Notes: generated by a model from the sequence alone, not told the origin. A stretch of DNA of 39,171 nucleotides from DATBIO01 sp036556965 (GCA_036556965.1 DATBIO010000287.1:1-39171); one strand, 5' to 3'; counted from the stretch's first letter, positions 9,112 through 18,065 are shown. Translations and numbers: made by a program.

Positions 9112-9630
9112 CTAGATGGGAACCCGGGAACGCGTCAGGGGGAAGGGCGAGAGGGTGACATCCGAGAAGGAGCCCAGGGGCACGGTGACCGTGAAGATGC
9201 GGGCGTCCCTGTGATCCTGCAGGCCGAGCTCGATGACGACCGTGTCGAAGTCGTCCGAGTTGAACCGGAAGATCGGCACGTACCTGTTGTTGCTGCGTCC
9301 GGCCACCGTAGGGCTGCTGCCCGCCACTTGGGCGGCCTCCACCTGCTGTCCGCGCAGGAAGAACGTCATCCGTGTGTAGGGCCAGTTGGCGGAGCCGCCC
9401 GCCGTCTCGGTGACGCGGATGGGTGTCTCCATGGCCACGACCCAGCGGGGATCGGCGCTCGGATGGAGCACCAGGGCGCCGTCGCCGGTTGCGGTGACGG
9501 CGGCGGCCGGAGGCGGCGGGGGTGGCGGGGGCGGTGGCGGCGGCCCCATGACGGTGTCACCGCCACACGCCGCGAGGAGCACGGCGGTCAAGACCAGCGA
9601 GCGGCCGGCGTAGGCCCTGGTACTGGGCAT
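9112..9630 (-). CDS. Lipoprotein with polyproline tether, unknown function
   Basis: 172 aa. Signal peptide with lipobox LAAC (Cys at about residue 22), then GGDTVMG and a run of 12 prolines encoded around 9510-9545. A globular beta-rich domain of about 125 residues follows (GALVLHPSADPRWVVAMETPIRVTETAGGSANWPYTRMTFFLRGQQVEAAQV...). The ATG at 9630 has an AAGGAGAG Shine-Dalgarno. I do not recognise a family. The proline run would hold the domain away from the membrane and should require elongation factor P for translation. It reads in the same direction as phaR, but the separate phaR promoter shows they are independent units. Confidence 0.72.
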   Translation of the reverse strand: MPSTRAYAGRSLVLTAVLLAACGGDTVMGPPPPPPPPPPPPAAAVTATGDGALVLHPSADPRWVVAMETPIRVTETAGGSANWPYTRMTFFLRGQQVEAAQVAGSSPTVAGRSNNRYVPIFRFNSDDFDTVVIELGLQDHRDARIFTVTVPLGSFSDVTLSPFPLTRSRVPI

Positions 9631-9813
9631 CGTTCTCTCCTTGTTCTTCGGTCGCCTCTTGGGAGGCGGCCATCGGGTGCCCGGTAGAGCAGGGGACGTG
9701 CCATCGCGGGTTACGCACGGCGCGCGCGCCTACGCCGCTGATTGACCGTGGTGTGCGAACGGTTCCCGGCGCCGCGCGGGCGGAACGGCGCCGGGGGTCG
9801 CTGCTCAGCAGGT

Positions 9814-9837
9814 GCGCAGCGCGCGCAGGCGCTGCGC
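9814..9837 (-). terminator. Hairpin downstream of the DUF5996 gene
   Basis: Perfect 8-bp stem GCGCAGCG / CGCTGCGC with an 8-nt loop, about 55 bp past the stop at 9892. It has no U-tract, so termination is only a possibility. Confidence 0.35.
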
Positions 9838-9891
9838 GGCTTAGGGCTCAGCCCGTGGTGCAGGGCGCGGATGAGCCGGCCCGGTGCAGGG

Positions 9892-10818
9892 TCAGGCCTG
9901 GCCGATGCTCGCGCTCCGCTCCAGCGCGCCGCGGTCCCACTGCGCCAGGTCGGCGGCGGCTTCGTAGGTCGCCTGCAGGAAGGCGAGGAGCGTCTCGTCG
10001 GGAGAGGCGGATTCGCGCACGGCGTCGTAGGGCAGGATGAACTCGCGCAGGTCCGGGCTGTAGAACGCGCCCGGCGGCCCCCCGGCGGCGGCGGAGAAGC
10101 CGGCCGGCTCCGGGTACGCGTACGAGTAGAACGCGGGGTAGGGGATGGGGCCGCCGCCGGGCCAGAAGCCGCAGCTGCTGACCTCGTGCGAGTAGGCCTC
10201 GCGCGCCACGGCGTCGGGGAGGTTGGGGACGCCGCCCGGGTGCGCGGGGGCGCGCCGCCCCGAGAAACGGGTCACCGCGAGGTCGGGGGCGCCCCAGAAG
10301 AAGTGCACGGGGCTGCACTTCCCGAGGAAGCCGGAGCGGAAGCGCTTGAACACCCGATCGCACTGCACGAGGACCCGCCAGAAGCGGTTGGCGTAGTCAC
10401 GGTCGTAGTCCTTGTGGACCTCGTCCTCGTCGAAGGGCACGGGGTCGGGAACCTCGTTGGGCCTCCCGTGGATGGCCACGGGCAGGCCGAGCCCCTGCAG
10501 CGCGGCCATCAGGGCGCGGTAGAAGGCGGCCACGGACTGCGGCCCCAGGGGAAGGCGGGCCGTGCCCCCGTCGCTGGCGCGGACGGCGAGGACGTGGTCG
10601 ATGAAGTCGAACTCGATCTCGAACTCGCGCGTGCCGTGGGGAATGGGAGAGGTGGTCAGCCCGCGCGCGGTGACGTAGAGGGTCACGTGCCAGGAGTGGT
10701 TCAGCCACGGGCCCTGCCGGAGGCGGACCTTGCCCACGACCTGCGTCCACCGGTGCAGGGTGGCGCAGGTCGCGCTCCACGCCTCGAGGGGCAGGCTCGG
10801 CCAGGTCTCCTCGCGCAT
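9892..10818 (-). CDS. DUF5996 family protein
   Basis: 308 aa starting at the ATG at 10818 (MREETWPSLPLEAWSATCATLHRWTQVVGKVRLRQGPWLNHSWHVTLYVTARGLTTSPIPHG). This opening, with WPSLPL...W..T..TLH.W.Q..GKVRL, and the later VHFFWGAPDLAVTRFSGRRAP and HEVSSCGFWPGG segments match the DUF5996 family, a soluble cytoplasmic family without known activity. Conserved His, Cys, Trp and Glu residues hint at an enzyme. The frame stays open upstream to 10944 but that part overlaps the neighbouring small gene and has no family resemblance. No clear Shine-Dalgarno was seen, so translation may depend on the upstream small gene 19 bp away. Confidence 0.8.
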   Translation of the reverse strand: MREETWPSLPLEAWSATCATLHRWTQVVGKVRLRQGPWLNHSWHVTLYVTARGLTTSPIPHGTREFEIEFDFIDHVLAVRASDGGTARLPLGPQSVAAFYRALMAALQGLGLPVAIHGRPNEVPDPVPFDEDEVHKDYDRDYANRFWRVLVQCDRVFKRFRSGFLGKCSPVHFFWGAPDLAVTRFSGRRAPAHPGGVPNLPDAVAREAYSHEVSSCGFWPGGGPIPYPAFYSYAYPEPAGFSAAAGGPPGAFYSPDLREFILPYDAVRESASPDETLLAFLQATYEAAADLAQWDRGALERSASIGQA

Positions 10819-10837
10819 GCCGGGGTGGTGAGTGGGG

Positions 10838-11068
10838 CTAGGAGGGTCGCCGCGACTGCATGAGGTGCAGGCCCTCGTCGGCCAGGGAGAGGGGCGGGTG
10901 CTTGCGGCGGTGGATGACCAGGCCCACGCCGAGGCTGATCCCAAGGACGAGGGCCACCACCGCGCAGACGCCGGCCAGGCCCAGGGCGGTGAGGACGAGG
11001 CCGACGACGTCCAGGGTGGGCGGCTCCACCTTCACCCACGTCACGGCCTGCCCGGCGAGGAACGTCAT
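10838..11068 (-). CDS. Small membrane protein, unknown
   Basis: 76 aa. One long hydrophobic segment (VVGLVLTALGLAGVCAVVALVLGISLGVGLVI, about 21-52), probably a single long helix or tight hairpin, is followed by a short basic tail (HRRKHPPLSLADEGLHLMQSRRPS). The ATG at 11068 lies 18 nt below a good promoter, which supports it being real. It is likely co-transcribed with the DUF5996 gene. No family recognised. Confidence 0.62.
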   Translation of the reverse strand: MTFLAGQAVTWVKVEPPTLDVVGLVLTALGLAGVCAVVALVLGISLGVGLVIHRRKHPPLSLADEGLHLMQSRRPS

Positions 11069-11086
11069 CCGCGGTCTCTCGTAGCC

Positions 11087-11115
11087 ACTGTAGAGGGGCC
11101 CCGCGCCCGGGTCAA
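11087..11115 (-). promoter_or_regulatory. Sigma-70 promoter for the small membrane protein/DUF5996 unit
   Basis: Minus strand TTGACC (11115-11110), a 17-nt spacer, then TACAGT (11092-11087), directly after the amidase stop. Predicted leader about 11 nt. Confidence 0.6.
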
Positions 11116-11128
11116 CCGGGGTCCCGGG

Positions 11129-13192
11129 TCACCGCCGCCGCGGGGAGGCCGAGGTCGTCTGCCGGAACGGTCCGCGGTTCAGGGTCTCGAGGTAGGCCTT
11201 GACCCCCGCGAACAGGCTCTCCGCGATGCGGTCCCGGTGCGCGCCCTTCTTGAGGAGCTTCTCCTCCGCGGGGTTGCTCACGAAGCTGATCTCGGCCAGC
11301 ACGCTGGGCATGTTGGCGCCGATGAGCACGTAGAAGGGCGCCGTGTGCACGCCACGGTCGAGGACGTCGGGCACGTGGGGGCGCAGGCCGCGGACCATGG
11401 CCTCCTGCACCGAGGAGGCGAAGTCGCGGCTCTCGTCGATCTTGCTGTTCGTGGCGATGGCCTTCACCAGGTTCTGGAGGTCCTTCATGGTGGCGGGCGA
11501 GATCGCGTTCTCGCGCGCGGCCACCGCCTCCGCGTGGCGTCCCTTGGCGAAGCTGAGGAAGTAGGTCTCGATGCCGCGCGAGCGGGGCGTGCGGCTGGAG
11601 TTGGCGTGGATGGACAGGAAGAGGTCGGCGCCCCTGGAGTTGGCGATGGCGGTGCGCTCCTCGAGGGCCACGAAGGCGTCGTGGGGGCGGGTCAGGATCA
11701 CCTCCGCCCCCAGCCGCGCGCGGAGGAGGCGCTCCAGGCGCAGGGTCACGTCGAGGACCAGCTCCTTTTCCTGGAGTCCCCCCGGGCCGATGCTGCCGGG
11801 GTCGTGCCCGCCGTGGCCGGCGTCGAGCACGATGGTGCGGGCGCCGAGCCCCAGCTGCCGGGCCAGGCTGTAGGAGCCCGCCCGGTTGGCCTGGGGGGCG
11901 CCGGGCTCGGCGCGGGTGAGGGCGGGCGCGGCGGGGGCAGGCGCCGGGGGGGCCGGCGCGCCGGCGGGGAGCGGCGGGACGTTGCCCTCGAGGACGGGAG
12001 GCGTGCGCGCGGGAGCGACGGGCGGGGCGTCGGCGACGATGGCGGGCAGCCGGCGCGTGGGCAGCGGCTTCACCCAGCCCTTGTCGGCCAGGGCGGGCGG
12101 TACGCCGGCGGTGGACGCCGGGGGCGCGGGCGACGGCGCGGCGGCCGCCCGTGACACGGGAGGGGCGGCGGGGGCCGTGCCCACCACCGGCGGGTCGCCC
12201 GGGCCGTCCCAGGCCGGGGGCTCGGCGTCGGCGGCGGTGGGGGGCCGCGCGGAGGCAATGCGCGGCCGCGGCGTCCCGCGGATGTCCACGATCAGGCGAG
12301 GCGGGTTCTCCAGGTAGAACGCCGAGTGGTCCTTCACCTTGCCGAGGTCGAGGACCACCCGCACCACGTCGTCGCGGTTCTGCGCGATGCGGATCTGCTT
12401 GAGGAGGCCGTCGCCGACGGGGAAGGTGCGGTCGGTGAGGTTGCGGTGCAGCCGGCTCCCCTGCAGGTCGATCCAGATGCGGTCGGGGTCCTGGATCCGG
12501 TCCTGCTCGATGCGCACCTTGCGCTCGAGGTCGATGGCCACGCGCGTGTAGGCCTCCCCCGTCCAGGTGCGCACGTTGAAGACGCGGGAGAGGCCGGGGG
12601 GAGGAGGCGAGGGGAGGGCCGCCGCCTGCGCCGGCTCGCGCCTGCGAAGCTGGCCCCGCACCTCCTTCGCGTGCGCGCCCTGGGGGAAGGCCTCGAGGTA
12701 CGCGCGCGCGGCCTGCGCCGCCTCCCCGCGCCGCGCCAGCGTGAAGCAGTGGTAGAGCGCGGGCTCGCCGTGGCGGCTGCGCGGGTACTCGGACACCACC
12801 CCGCGGTAGGCCCGGATGGCGTCCTCGCGGTAGCGCGCGTCCTTGAAGCGGCGCGCCATCTCCCGGTAGCTCTCGCCGACGGCCATGAGGGCGTCGTCCG
12901 CGTAGCCGCTCTGCGGGTAGCGCGCCACCAGGCGGCGGAAGCGCAGGACCACCTTCTCCCACTCCGCGGCCTGGGCCGCGCGCTTGCGCGAGGCGCGCAG
13001 CGCGTTCTCGCCCCGGCGGGCCTCCGCGTAGAGGGCGGCGTCGGGCCGCGCCGCCGCCGCCGCGCGCGTGGAGGCGCTGCGCACCGGAGGGCGGGGAGCG
13101 GCGGCGGAGGAGGCCGCGGCGGCGAGGCAGAGGAGGACGCCGGCGCCGCGGCCGCGGCCGGGGGCGTGCCGGCCCCGCGCGCGGGCCGTCAC
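11129..13192 (-). CDS. amiC: N-acetylmuramoyl-L-alanine amidase with AMIN and TPR-like regions
   Basis: 687 aa from a GTG at 13192, which overlaps the ftsK stop (GTGA). Order: signal peptide (GAGVLLCLAAAASSAAA, about 16-33); a helical TPR-like region (about 50-175, with RFRRLVARYPQSGYADDALMAVGESY and YRGVVSEYPRSRHGEPALYHC repeats); an AMIN domain (VFNVRTWTGEAYTRVAIDLERKV..., about 195-300); a Pro/Ala-rich linker; and a C-terminal Amidase_3 zinc hydrolase. The catalytic domain shows VLDAGHGGHDPG (about 457-468), the glutamate in LQEKE, SIHANS (about 525) and AEISFVSN (about 633). It cleaves the peptide from MurNAc in septal peptidoglycan in the periplasm. AMIN domains target such enzymes to the envelope. 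Fused TPR repeats are less common and may recruit partners. Context with ftsK supports daughter-cell separation. Confidence 0.9.
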   Translation of the reverse strand: MTARARGRHAPGRGRGAGVLLCLAAAASSAAAPRPPVRSASTRAAAAARPDAALYAEARRGENALRASRKRAAQAAEWEKVVLRFRRLVARYPQSGYADDALMAVGESYREMARRFKDARYREDAIRAYRGVVSEYPRSRHGEPALYHCFTLARRGEAAQAARAYLEAFPQGAHAKEVRGQLRRREPAQAAALPSPPPPGLSRVFNVRTWTGEAYTRVAIDLERKVRIEQDRIQDPDRIWIDLQGSRLHRNLTDRTFPVGDGLLKQIRIAQNRDDVVRVVLDLGKVKDHSAFYLENPPRLIVDIRGTPRPRIASARPPTAADAEPPAWDGPGDPPVVGTAPAAPPVSRAAAAPSPAPPASTAGVPPALADKGWVKPLPTRRLPAIVADAPPVAPARTPPVLEGNVPPLPAGAPAPPAPAPAAPALTRAEPGAPQANRAGSYSLARQLGLGARTIVLDAGHGGHDPGSIGPGGLQEKELVLDVTLRLERLLRARLGAEVILTRPHDAFVALEERTAIANSRGADLFLSIHANSSRTPRSRGIETYFLSFAKGRHAEAVAARENAISPATMKDLQNLVKAIATNSKIDESRDFASSVQEAMVRGLRPHVPDVLDRGVHTAPFYVLIGANMPSVLAEISFVSNPAEEKLLKKGAHRDRIAESLFAGVKAYLETLNRGPFRQTTSASPRRR

Positions 13193-15450
13193 TTGGGCCA
13201 CGCGTCCACCGTCTCGTAGTAGTCGGCGGGGACGAGGATCTCGCGCGGCTTGCTGCCGTCGGCGGCCCCGATGATGCCGTCGCGCTCCATCATGTCGACC
13301 AGCCGCCCCGCGCGGCTGAAGCCGATGCGGAAGCGGCGCTGCAGCATGCTGGTGGAGGCCTGGCCGCTCTGCACCACGAAGCGCACGGCCTCGTCGTACA
13401 GCTCGTCGCGCTCGACGGCCTCCGCCGCCTCCGCCCCCCGCTCGGGCCTGCCCACCGTGTCGTCGTAGGCCGGCTGTCCCGTCCGGCGCAGCCAGGCGGT
13501 CAGGCGCGCGATCTCCTTCTCGCTCACGTAGGCCCCGTGGATGCGGGTCAGGCGCGCGCTGCCCGGGGGCAGGAAGAGCATGTCGCCCCTGCCCAGGAGG
13601 TGCTCGGCGCCGATGGAGTCGAGGATGGTGCGGCTGTCCACGCGCGCGGCCACGCGGAAGGAGATGCGCGAGGGGAAGTTGGCCTTGATGAGCCCGGTGA
13701 GCACGTCCACCGAGGGCCGCTGCGTGGCCAGGATGAGGTGGATGCCCACCGCGCGCGCCATCTGGGCCAGGCGGGTGATCGACTCCTCCACCTCGTGCGA
13801 GCTGACCATCATGAGGTCGGCCAGCTCGTCGATCACGATCACGATGTAGTGGAGGGGCCCCGCCTCCTCCTCGCCCGGCTCCGGCTTCTCCGCCCGCACC
13901 ACGTTGTTGTACTGCTCGATGTTGCGCACCCCCTCGGAGGCGAGCCTGCGGATGCGCTTCTCCATCTCCGCCACCGCCCACTTGAGGACGTTGGCCGCCA
14001 TCTTGGGGTCGGTGACCACGGGACAGAGCAGGTGGGGGATGTCCTCGTACACCCCCAGCTCCAGCCGCTTGGGGTCGATGAGGATGACGCGCACCTCCTC
14101 GGGCGAGGCCTTGAAGAGGATGCTGGCGATCATGCAGTTGAGGCCCACGCTCTTGCCCGTGCCCGTGGCCCCCGCGATGAGCAGGTGGGGCATGGTGGCG
14201 AGGTCGGTGGCGTAGGTCTCGCCGCTCACCGTCTTGCCCAGGGCCAGGGTGAGGCGCGAGTGCGGGCGCGAGAAGTCCTCGGACTCCAGGATCTCGCGCA
14301 GGGAGATGGTCTCCCGCCGCTCGTTGGGGATCTCGATGCCCACCGTGCCGCGCCCGCTCATGCGGTCGATGCGGATGGACTCCGCCTCCAGGGCCAGGGC
14401 CAGGTCGTCGGCCAGGCCCACGATCTTGGAGTACTTGATCCCGGCGTCGGGCTTGAACTCGTAGGTGGTGACCACGGGGCCGGGGTGGATCTCCACCACC
14501 GTGCCGAGCACGCCGAACTCGCCGCTCTTGGCCTGCAGGACGCGCGCCTTCTCGAACAGTCGCTCCTTGTCCACCCCCCCGTCGTGGGGGATCTCGTCGA
14601 GGAGCGTCGTCGGCGGCAGCCCCGCCGCGGGCACCACCGTGCCGCGCCTGCGCTTGCGCGGGAGCGCGGCCGTGGCCTGGTCTTCGTCGGCTTCGGGAGC
14701 CTCCGCGAAGGGCAGCGGCTGCTGCTCGGGCGTGGGCTCCTCGGCGGGCGCGGCCCTGCGGCGGACGCGGGGCGAGGCCTCCGCGGGGGCCGCCGCCTCC
14801 CTTTCCTTCTGCGTGTGCTTGCGGATGACGTCCTGGCGCATCCTCTCCTTGCGCCGGCGCTCCCGGAACTGGAAGAAGGCGCTGCCCAGCGCCCGCGCCC
14901 GCGTGCCCGAGGCCTCGCCCGCGCGGCTCAGCAGGCGGGCGAAGGAGAACTGCGTGGAGAGGATGAGGGCCAGGCCCAGAACGGTGAGCACGAGGATGAA
15001 GGCACCCGCGTGGTTGAGCTGGGCGACGAGCGACCCCGCCAGCAGCGCCCCCACCGCGCCCCCCGCGCGGAACGGCTCGCCGCGCAGCGAGACCTCGCCC
15101 GGGGCGAGGGCGAGCAGGGCGGAGAGGGAGAGCACGAGCACGGCCACCCCGCACGCCTTGGTGTAGGGCGCGTCCAGGGGCCGGCACCAGAAGAGGCGCC
15201 AGCCCGCGAGGCCCAGGACGAGGGGCAGGACGAGGGCGGCGAAGCCCAGGAGCTGCGCCCCGAGCAGCTCGGCCAGGAAGGCCCCCATGGGGCCGATGAG
15301 GTTGCGCGCGGGGCCCGTCGCCCCCGCCTTGAAGAAGGGCACCGGGTCCGCGGGGTGGTAGGTCACGAGGCTGATGAGGAGCATGAGGGCGGCCGCGAAC
15401 GAGGCCAGGCCCAGGAACTCGGGCCGGCGCGAGGCGGCGGGCCTAGCCAT
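13189..15450 (-). CDS. ftsK: DNA translocase FtsK
   Basis: 753 aa. Four hydrophobic segments in the first 170 residues anchor it at the septum. A charged linker (about 170-280) is followed by the motor: Walker A GATGTGKS (about 427-434), Walker B IVIVIDELADLMM, and ATQRPSVDVLTGLIKANFPSRISF. The C-terminal gamma winged helix (DELYDEAVRFVVQSGQASTSMLQRRFRIGFSRAGRLVDMMERDGIIG) reads polar chromosome motifs and activates XerCD. It pumps DNA to clear the closing septum. The ATG at 15450 follows GGGAGGCGCGGC. It sits between RNase J and the amidase gene, whose GTG overlaps its stop. Confidence 0.96.
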   Translation of the reverse strand: MARPAASRRPEFLGLASFAAALMLLISLVTYHPADPVPFFKAGATGPARNLIGPMGAFLAELLGAQLLGFAALVLPLVLGLAGWRLFWCRPLDAPYTKACGVAVLVLSLSALLALAPGEVSLRGEPFRAGGAVGALLAGSLVAQLNHAGAFILVLTVLGLALILSTQFSFARLLSRAGEASGTRARALGSAFFQFRERRRKERMRQDVIRKHTQKEREAAAPAEASPRVRRRAAPAEEPTPEQQPLPFAEAPEADEDQATAALPRKRRRGTVVPAAGLPPTTLLDEIPHDGGVDKERLFEKARVLQAKSGEFGVLGTVVEIHPGPVVTTYEFKPDAGIKYSKIVGLADDLALALEAESIRIDRMSGRGTVGIEIPNERRETISLREILESEDFSRPHSRLTLALGKTVSGETYATDLATMPHLLIAGATGTGKSVGLNCMIASILFKASPEEVRVILIDPKRLELGVYEDIPHLLCPVVTDPKMAANVLKWAVAEMEKRIRRLASEGVRNIEQYNNVVRAEKPEPGEEEAGPLHYIVIVIDELADLMMVSSHEVEESITRLAQMARAVGIHLILATQRPSVDVLTGLIKANFPSRISFRVAARVDSRTILDSIGAEHLLGRGDMLFLPPGSARLTRIHGAYVSEKEIARLTAWLRRTGQPAYDDTVGRPERGAEAAEAVERDELYDEAVRFVVQSGQASTSMLQRRFRIGFSRAGRLVDMMERDGIIGAADGSKPREILVPADYYETVDAWPK

Positions 15451-15513
15451 GCCGCGCCTCCCTCACCGCCGCTCCCGCCCCGCCCGCCGTCCGCCGCTGC
15501 GCGCGTCCACCCT

Positions 15514-17172
15514 TCACACCTCCATCACCACGGGGATGACCATGGGCCGCCGCTGGAGCCGCTTCTTGAAGAGGCGCTGCAGCTCCTGGCGCAGGCGCTC
15601 GCGGGTGACGCCGGGGTCGAAGCGCTCCTCGCGGGGACGCTCCTCCATGGTCCGCGCCACCGCGCTGCGCGCCGCGTCCAGCAGCTCGGCCCCGCGCTCG
15701 GCCTCGTCCACGAAGCCGCGCGTCACGATCTCGGGGGGCGAGGTGAGGGCGCCCGTCTGCCGGTCCACCACCACCACCGGCACCACGATGCCCTCCGCGG
15801 AGAGCCGGCGGCGGTCGCGCAGCACCAGGTCCTCGAGCTCCTCGACCCCGCGGTCCAGGAAGGTGCGGCCGGCGTGGACGCGCGCTTCCCGGCGCGCCCC
15901 GCGCGGCCCCATGCGGAGCACGTCGCCGTCCTCGGCGAGCAGGACACGCTCGGGGGCGAGGCCGGCCCGGCGCGCCAGGTGCGCGTGCTGCGCGAGCATG
16001 CGGTACTCCCCGTGCACGGGCACGAAGAAGCGGGGCCGCACGCGCCGCAGGAGCTCCAGCAGGTCGTCCTGGCTGCCGTGGCCGGAGACGTGCACGGCCG
16101 CGATGCCGGGGTGCACCACGTCCGCTCCGCGCCGGAAGAGGTTGCCGATGACGCGGGACACCGCCCGCTCGTTGCCGGGTATCGGCCGCGCGGAGAACAC
16201 CACGGTGTCCCCGGGCCCCACCGCCAGCGCGGGATGCTCGTCGAGGCTCAGCAGGGTCATGGCGGAGAGGGGCTCGCCCTGGCTGCCGGAGACGAACAGC
16301 GCCTGGGAGCCGGGCGGCGCGTCCTTCGCCTCCTCCACGGCCAGGCGCGCGGTGGTGGGGATGCGGAGCAGGCCCAGCTCCGCGGCCACGTCCGTGTTGT
16401 CCACCAGGCGGCGGCCCAGGAACCCGACGGAGCGCCCGTGGCGCTGCGCGAGGTCCGCCACGCGCTGGATGCGCGGGATGGAGGTGGCGAAGCAGGTCAC
16501 GAGCACGCGCCCGGGCGTGCGCGCGAAGACCTCCTCGAAGGCGGGGAGCACGTCCTCCTCGCTGCCGCTGCCGCCCTTCTGCTCGACGTTGGTGCTGTCG
16601 GAGAGCAGGGCCAGCACGCCGCTCTCGCCCCAGGCGGAGAGGGCATCGAGGTCGGTGGCTTCGTGGGCGGGCGCGCGCCGGTCGACCTTGAAGTCGCCGC
16701 TCACCATCACCACCCCGGCCGGCGTCTCGATGGCGAGGGCCAGGCTGTCGAGGACGCTGTGGGCCACGCGGATGGGGTGGACGCGGAACGGCCCGACTTC
16801 CTGCGGCTGGCCGGGGGTGAGCGTGCGCAGGTCGGCGCCGACGCCGCGCTCCGCGAGGCGGCGGCGCGCGAAGCCGAGGGTGAGGCGGCTGCCGAACACG
16901 GGGGCCGGCGCCGCCTGCAGCGCGAAGGCGAGCGCGCCGAGGTGGTCCTCGTGCCCGTGGGTGAGGAGGATGCCGCGGAGGGCGCCGCGGCGCTCGGCCA
17001 GGTACTGGAAGTCGGGGACGATGGTGTCCACCCCCGGCGTGTCCACGCCGGGGAACATGACCCCCGCGTCGATCAGCAAGGCGTGGTCCTGCCACTCCAG
17101 GACGAGCGCGTTCAGCCCGAACTCGCCCAGACCCCCGAGCGGGACCAGACGGAGGTCCGACGCCCCGTTCAC
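15514..17172 (-). CDS. rnj: Ribonuclease J
   Basis: 552 aa from the GTG at 17172, close to the usual RNase J length. The metallo-beta-lactamase core shows LRLVPLGGLGEFGLN near the start, the metal-binding HGHEDH (residues 72-77), and further ligands in RVAHSVLDS and VSGDFKVD. The beta-CASP region includes ALFVSGSQGEPLSAM and VHVSGHGSQDDLLELL. The C-terminal domain ends at a Val-rich strand. It combines 5'-exonuclease and endonuclease activity in mRNA decay and rRNA maturation. The frame is open up to 17298, overlapping rsmA, but family homology starts right after this GTG; a GTG at 17226 is the alternative. It lies downstream of rsmA, so two RNA-maturation enzymes are adjacent. Confidence 0.93.
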   Translation of the reverse strand: MNGASDLRLVPLGGLGEFGLNALVLEWQDHALLIDAGVMFPGVDTPGVDTIVPDFQYLAERRGALRGILLTHGHEDHLGALAFALQAAPAPVFGSRLTLGFARRRLAERGVGADLRTLTPGQPQEVGPFRVHPIRVAHSVLDSLALAIETPAGVVMVSGDFKVDRRAPAHEATDLDALSAWGESGVLALLSDSTNVEQKGGSGSEEDVLPAFEEVFARTPGRVLVTCFATSIPRIQRVADLAQRHGRSVGFLGRRLVDNTDVAAELGLLRIPTTARLAVEEAKDAPPGSQALFVSGSQGEPLSAMTLLSLDEHPALAVGPGDTVVFSARPIPGNERAVSRVIGNLFRRGADVVHPGIAAVHVSGHGSQDDLLELLRRVRPRFFVPVHGEYRMLAQHAHLARRAGLAPERVLLAEDGDVLRMGPRGARREARVHAGRTFLDRGVEELEDLVLRDRRRLSAEGIVVPVVVVDRQTGALTSPPEIVTRGFVDEAERGAELLDAARSAVARTMEERPREERFDPGVTRERLRQELQRLFKKRLQRRPMVIPVVMEV

Positions 17173-17254
17173 GTCCGCCAGCGCTTCCGTTTGCCTGCTC
17201 CTCGAAGCGGGCCCCGGCCTCGGCACCCCGCGCCCGCCGGCCCCGCTCGTGTTC

Positions 17255-18016
17255 CTAGTCGGCTCCCAGAGCCAGGGCCAGGCTGGCCAGCTCCCCAACG
17301 GATAGCGTTTCGGCCCGCCGTGTGCCCTCGATCTTGAGCAACCTCAAGTGTTCCTTGAGGTTAAGATAGCGATCTCTCAGGTTGTTTTCAAGGGTCCGGC
17401 GGCGGCGGGCGAAAGCCGCCTGCAGGAACCGCTCGAAGGCGGGGAGCGGGGGGGCCTCGGCGGCAGGCCGGTCGAGGAAGCGCCCGCGCAGGATCGCGGA
17501 CTCCACCTTGGGGGGCGGGGTGAACGCGCCGGGCGGGAATCGCAGCGGGATGTCCACCCGCGCCACGAGCGCGTACAGCACGGAGAGGATGCCGTACTCC
17601 TTCGAGCCGGGCGGCGCCGCCACGCGGCGCGCCACCTCGTCCTGCAGCATGACGTGGAAGTCACGCACGTGCGCGCGCAGGTCGAGGAAGCGGCGGAGGA
17701 GCGGGCTGGAGACGGCGTAGGGCAGGTTGCCGACCAGCCGCGCTCCGGGCGGGACGAGGGCGGAGAGGTCGGCGCGAAGGGCGTCGGCGTGGAGGACCTC
17801 GAGGTTGGCGGGCGCGCGCGCGCGCAGGCGCGCGGCGAGGGGCGCGTCGACCTCCAGGGCCACCACGCGCCCGGCGCGCGCGGCGAGGGGCAGGCTGAGG
17901 GCGCCCGCGCCCGCCCCGATCTCGAGGAAGACCTCGTCCGCGCGCGGGTCCACGAGCCGCAGCAGCCTCTCCACGGAGGCGGCGCGCAGGAAGTGCTGTC
18001 CGAGCCGGCGGGGCAC
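17255..18016 (-). CDS. rsmA: 16S rRNA (adenine1518/1519-N6) dimethyltransferase RsmA/KsgA
   Basis: 253 aa from the GTG at 18016. It opens with VPRRLGQHFLRAASVERLL, the family's start block. S-adenosylmethionine motif I is EIGAGAGALS (32-41), the acidic residue in ALEVD binds the cofactor, and the catalytic NLPY is at 97-100. The C-terminal part (PPGAFTPPPKVESAI...FERFLQAAFARRRRTLENNLRD) is typical. It dimethylates two adenosines in the 3' hairpin of 16S rRNA. An ATG at 18073 would extend it by 19 residues but would leave only 6 bp to the divergent gene and no usable Shine-Dalgarno. The GTG has an extended -10 five nt upstream, matching other genes here. It is first in a run with RNase J and ftsK. 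Confidence 0.93.
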   Translation of the reverse strand: MPRRLGQHFLRAASVERLLRLVDPRADEVFLEIGAGAGALSLPLAARAGRVVALEVDAPLAARLRARAPANLEVLHADALRADLSALVPPGARLVGNLPYAVSSPLLRRFLDLRAHVRDFHVMLQDEVARRVAAPPGSKEYGILSVLYALVARVDIPLRFPPGAFTPPPKVESAILRGRFLDRPAAEAPPLPAFERFLQAAFARRRRTLENNLRDRYLNLKEHLRLLKIEGTRRAETLSVGELASLALALGAD

Positions 18017-18021
18017 GCGAG

Positions 18022-18030
18022 ACAGTACCA
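18022..18030 (-). promoter_or_regulatory. Extended -10 promoter of rsmA
   Basis: TGGTACTGT on the minus strand (TGn extended -10), ending 5 nt before the GTG chosen for rsmA. The implied transcript would be leaderless. Confidence 0.4.
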
Positions 18031-18036
18031 CCGGCG

Positions 18037-18065
18037 TTGACAGCGCCGCCGCCGGCGGCGAGAGT
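18037..18065 (+). promoter_or_regulatory. Possible promoter of the membrane phosphatase-superfamily gene
   Basis: A perfect TTGACA (18037-18042) is followed after 17 nt by GAGAGT, which keeps only the two most conserved -10 positions (A2, T6). Predicted transcription start is about 8 nt before the ATG at 18080. Confidence 0.35.

Noticed and set aside
13537..17337. Very long plus-strand open frame (about 1266 codons) opposite ftsK and RNase J
   Set aside because: Antisense shadow in GC-rich DNA: low-complexity His/Arg/Gly/Glu-rich translation, no domain, while the opposite strand encodes complete FtsK and RNase J.
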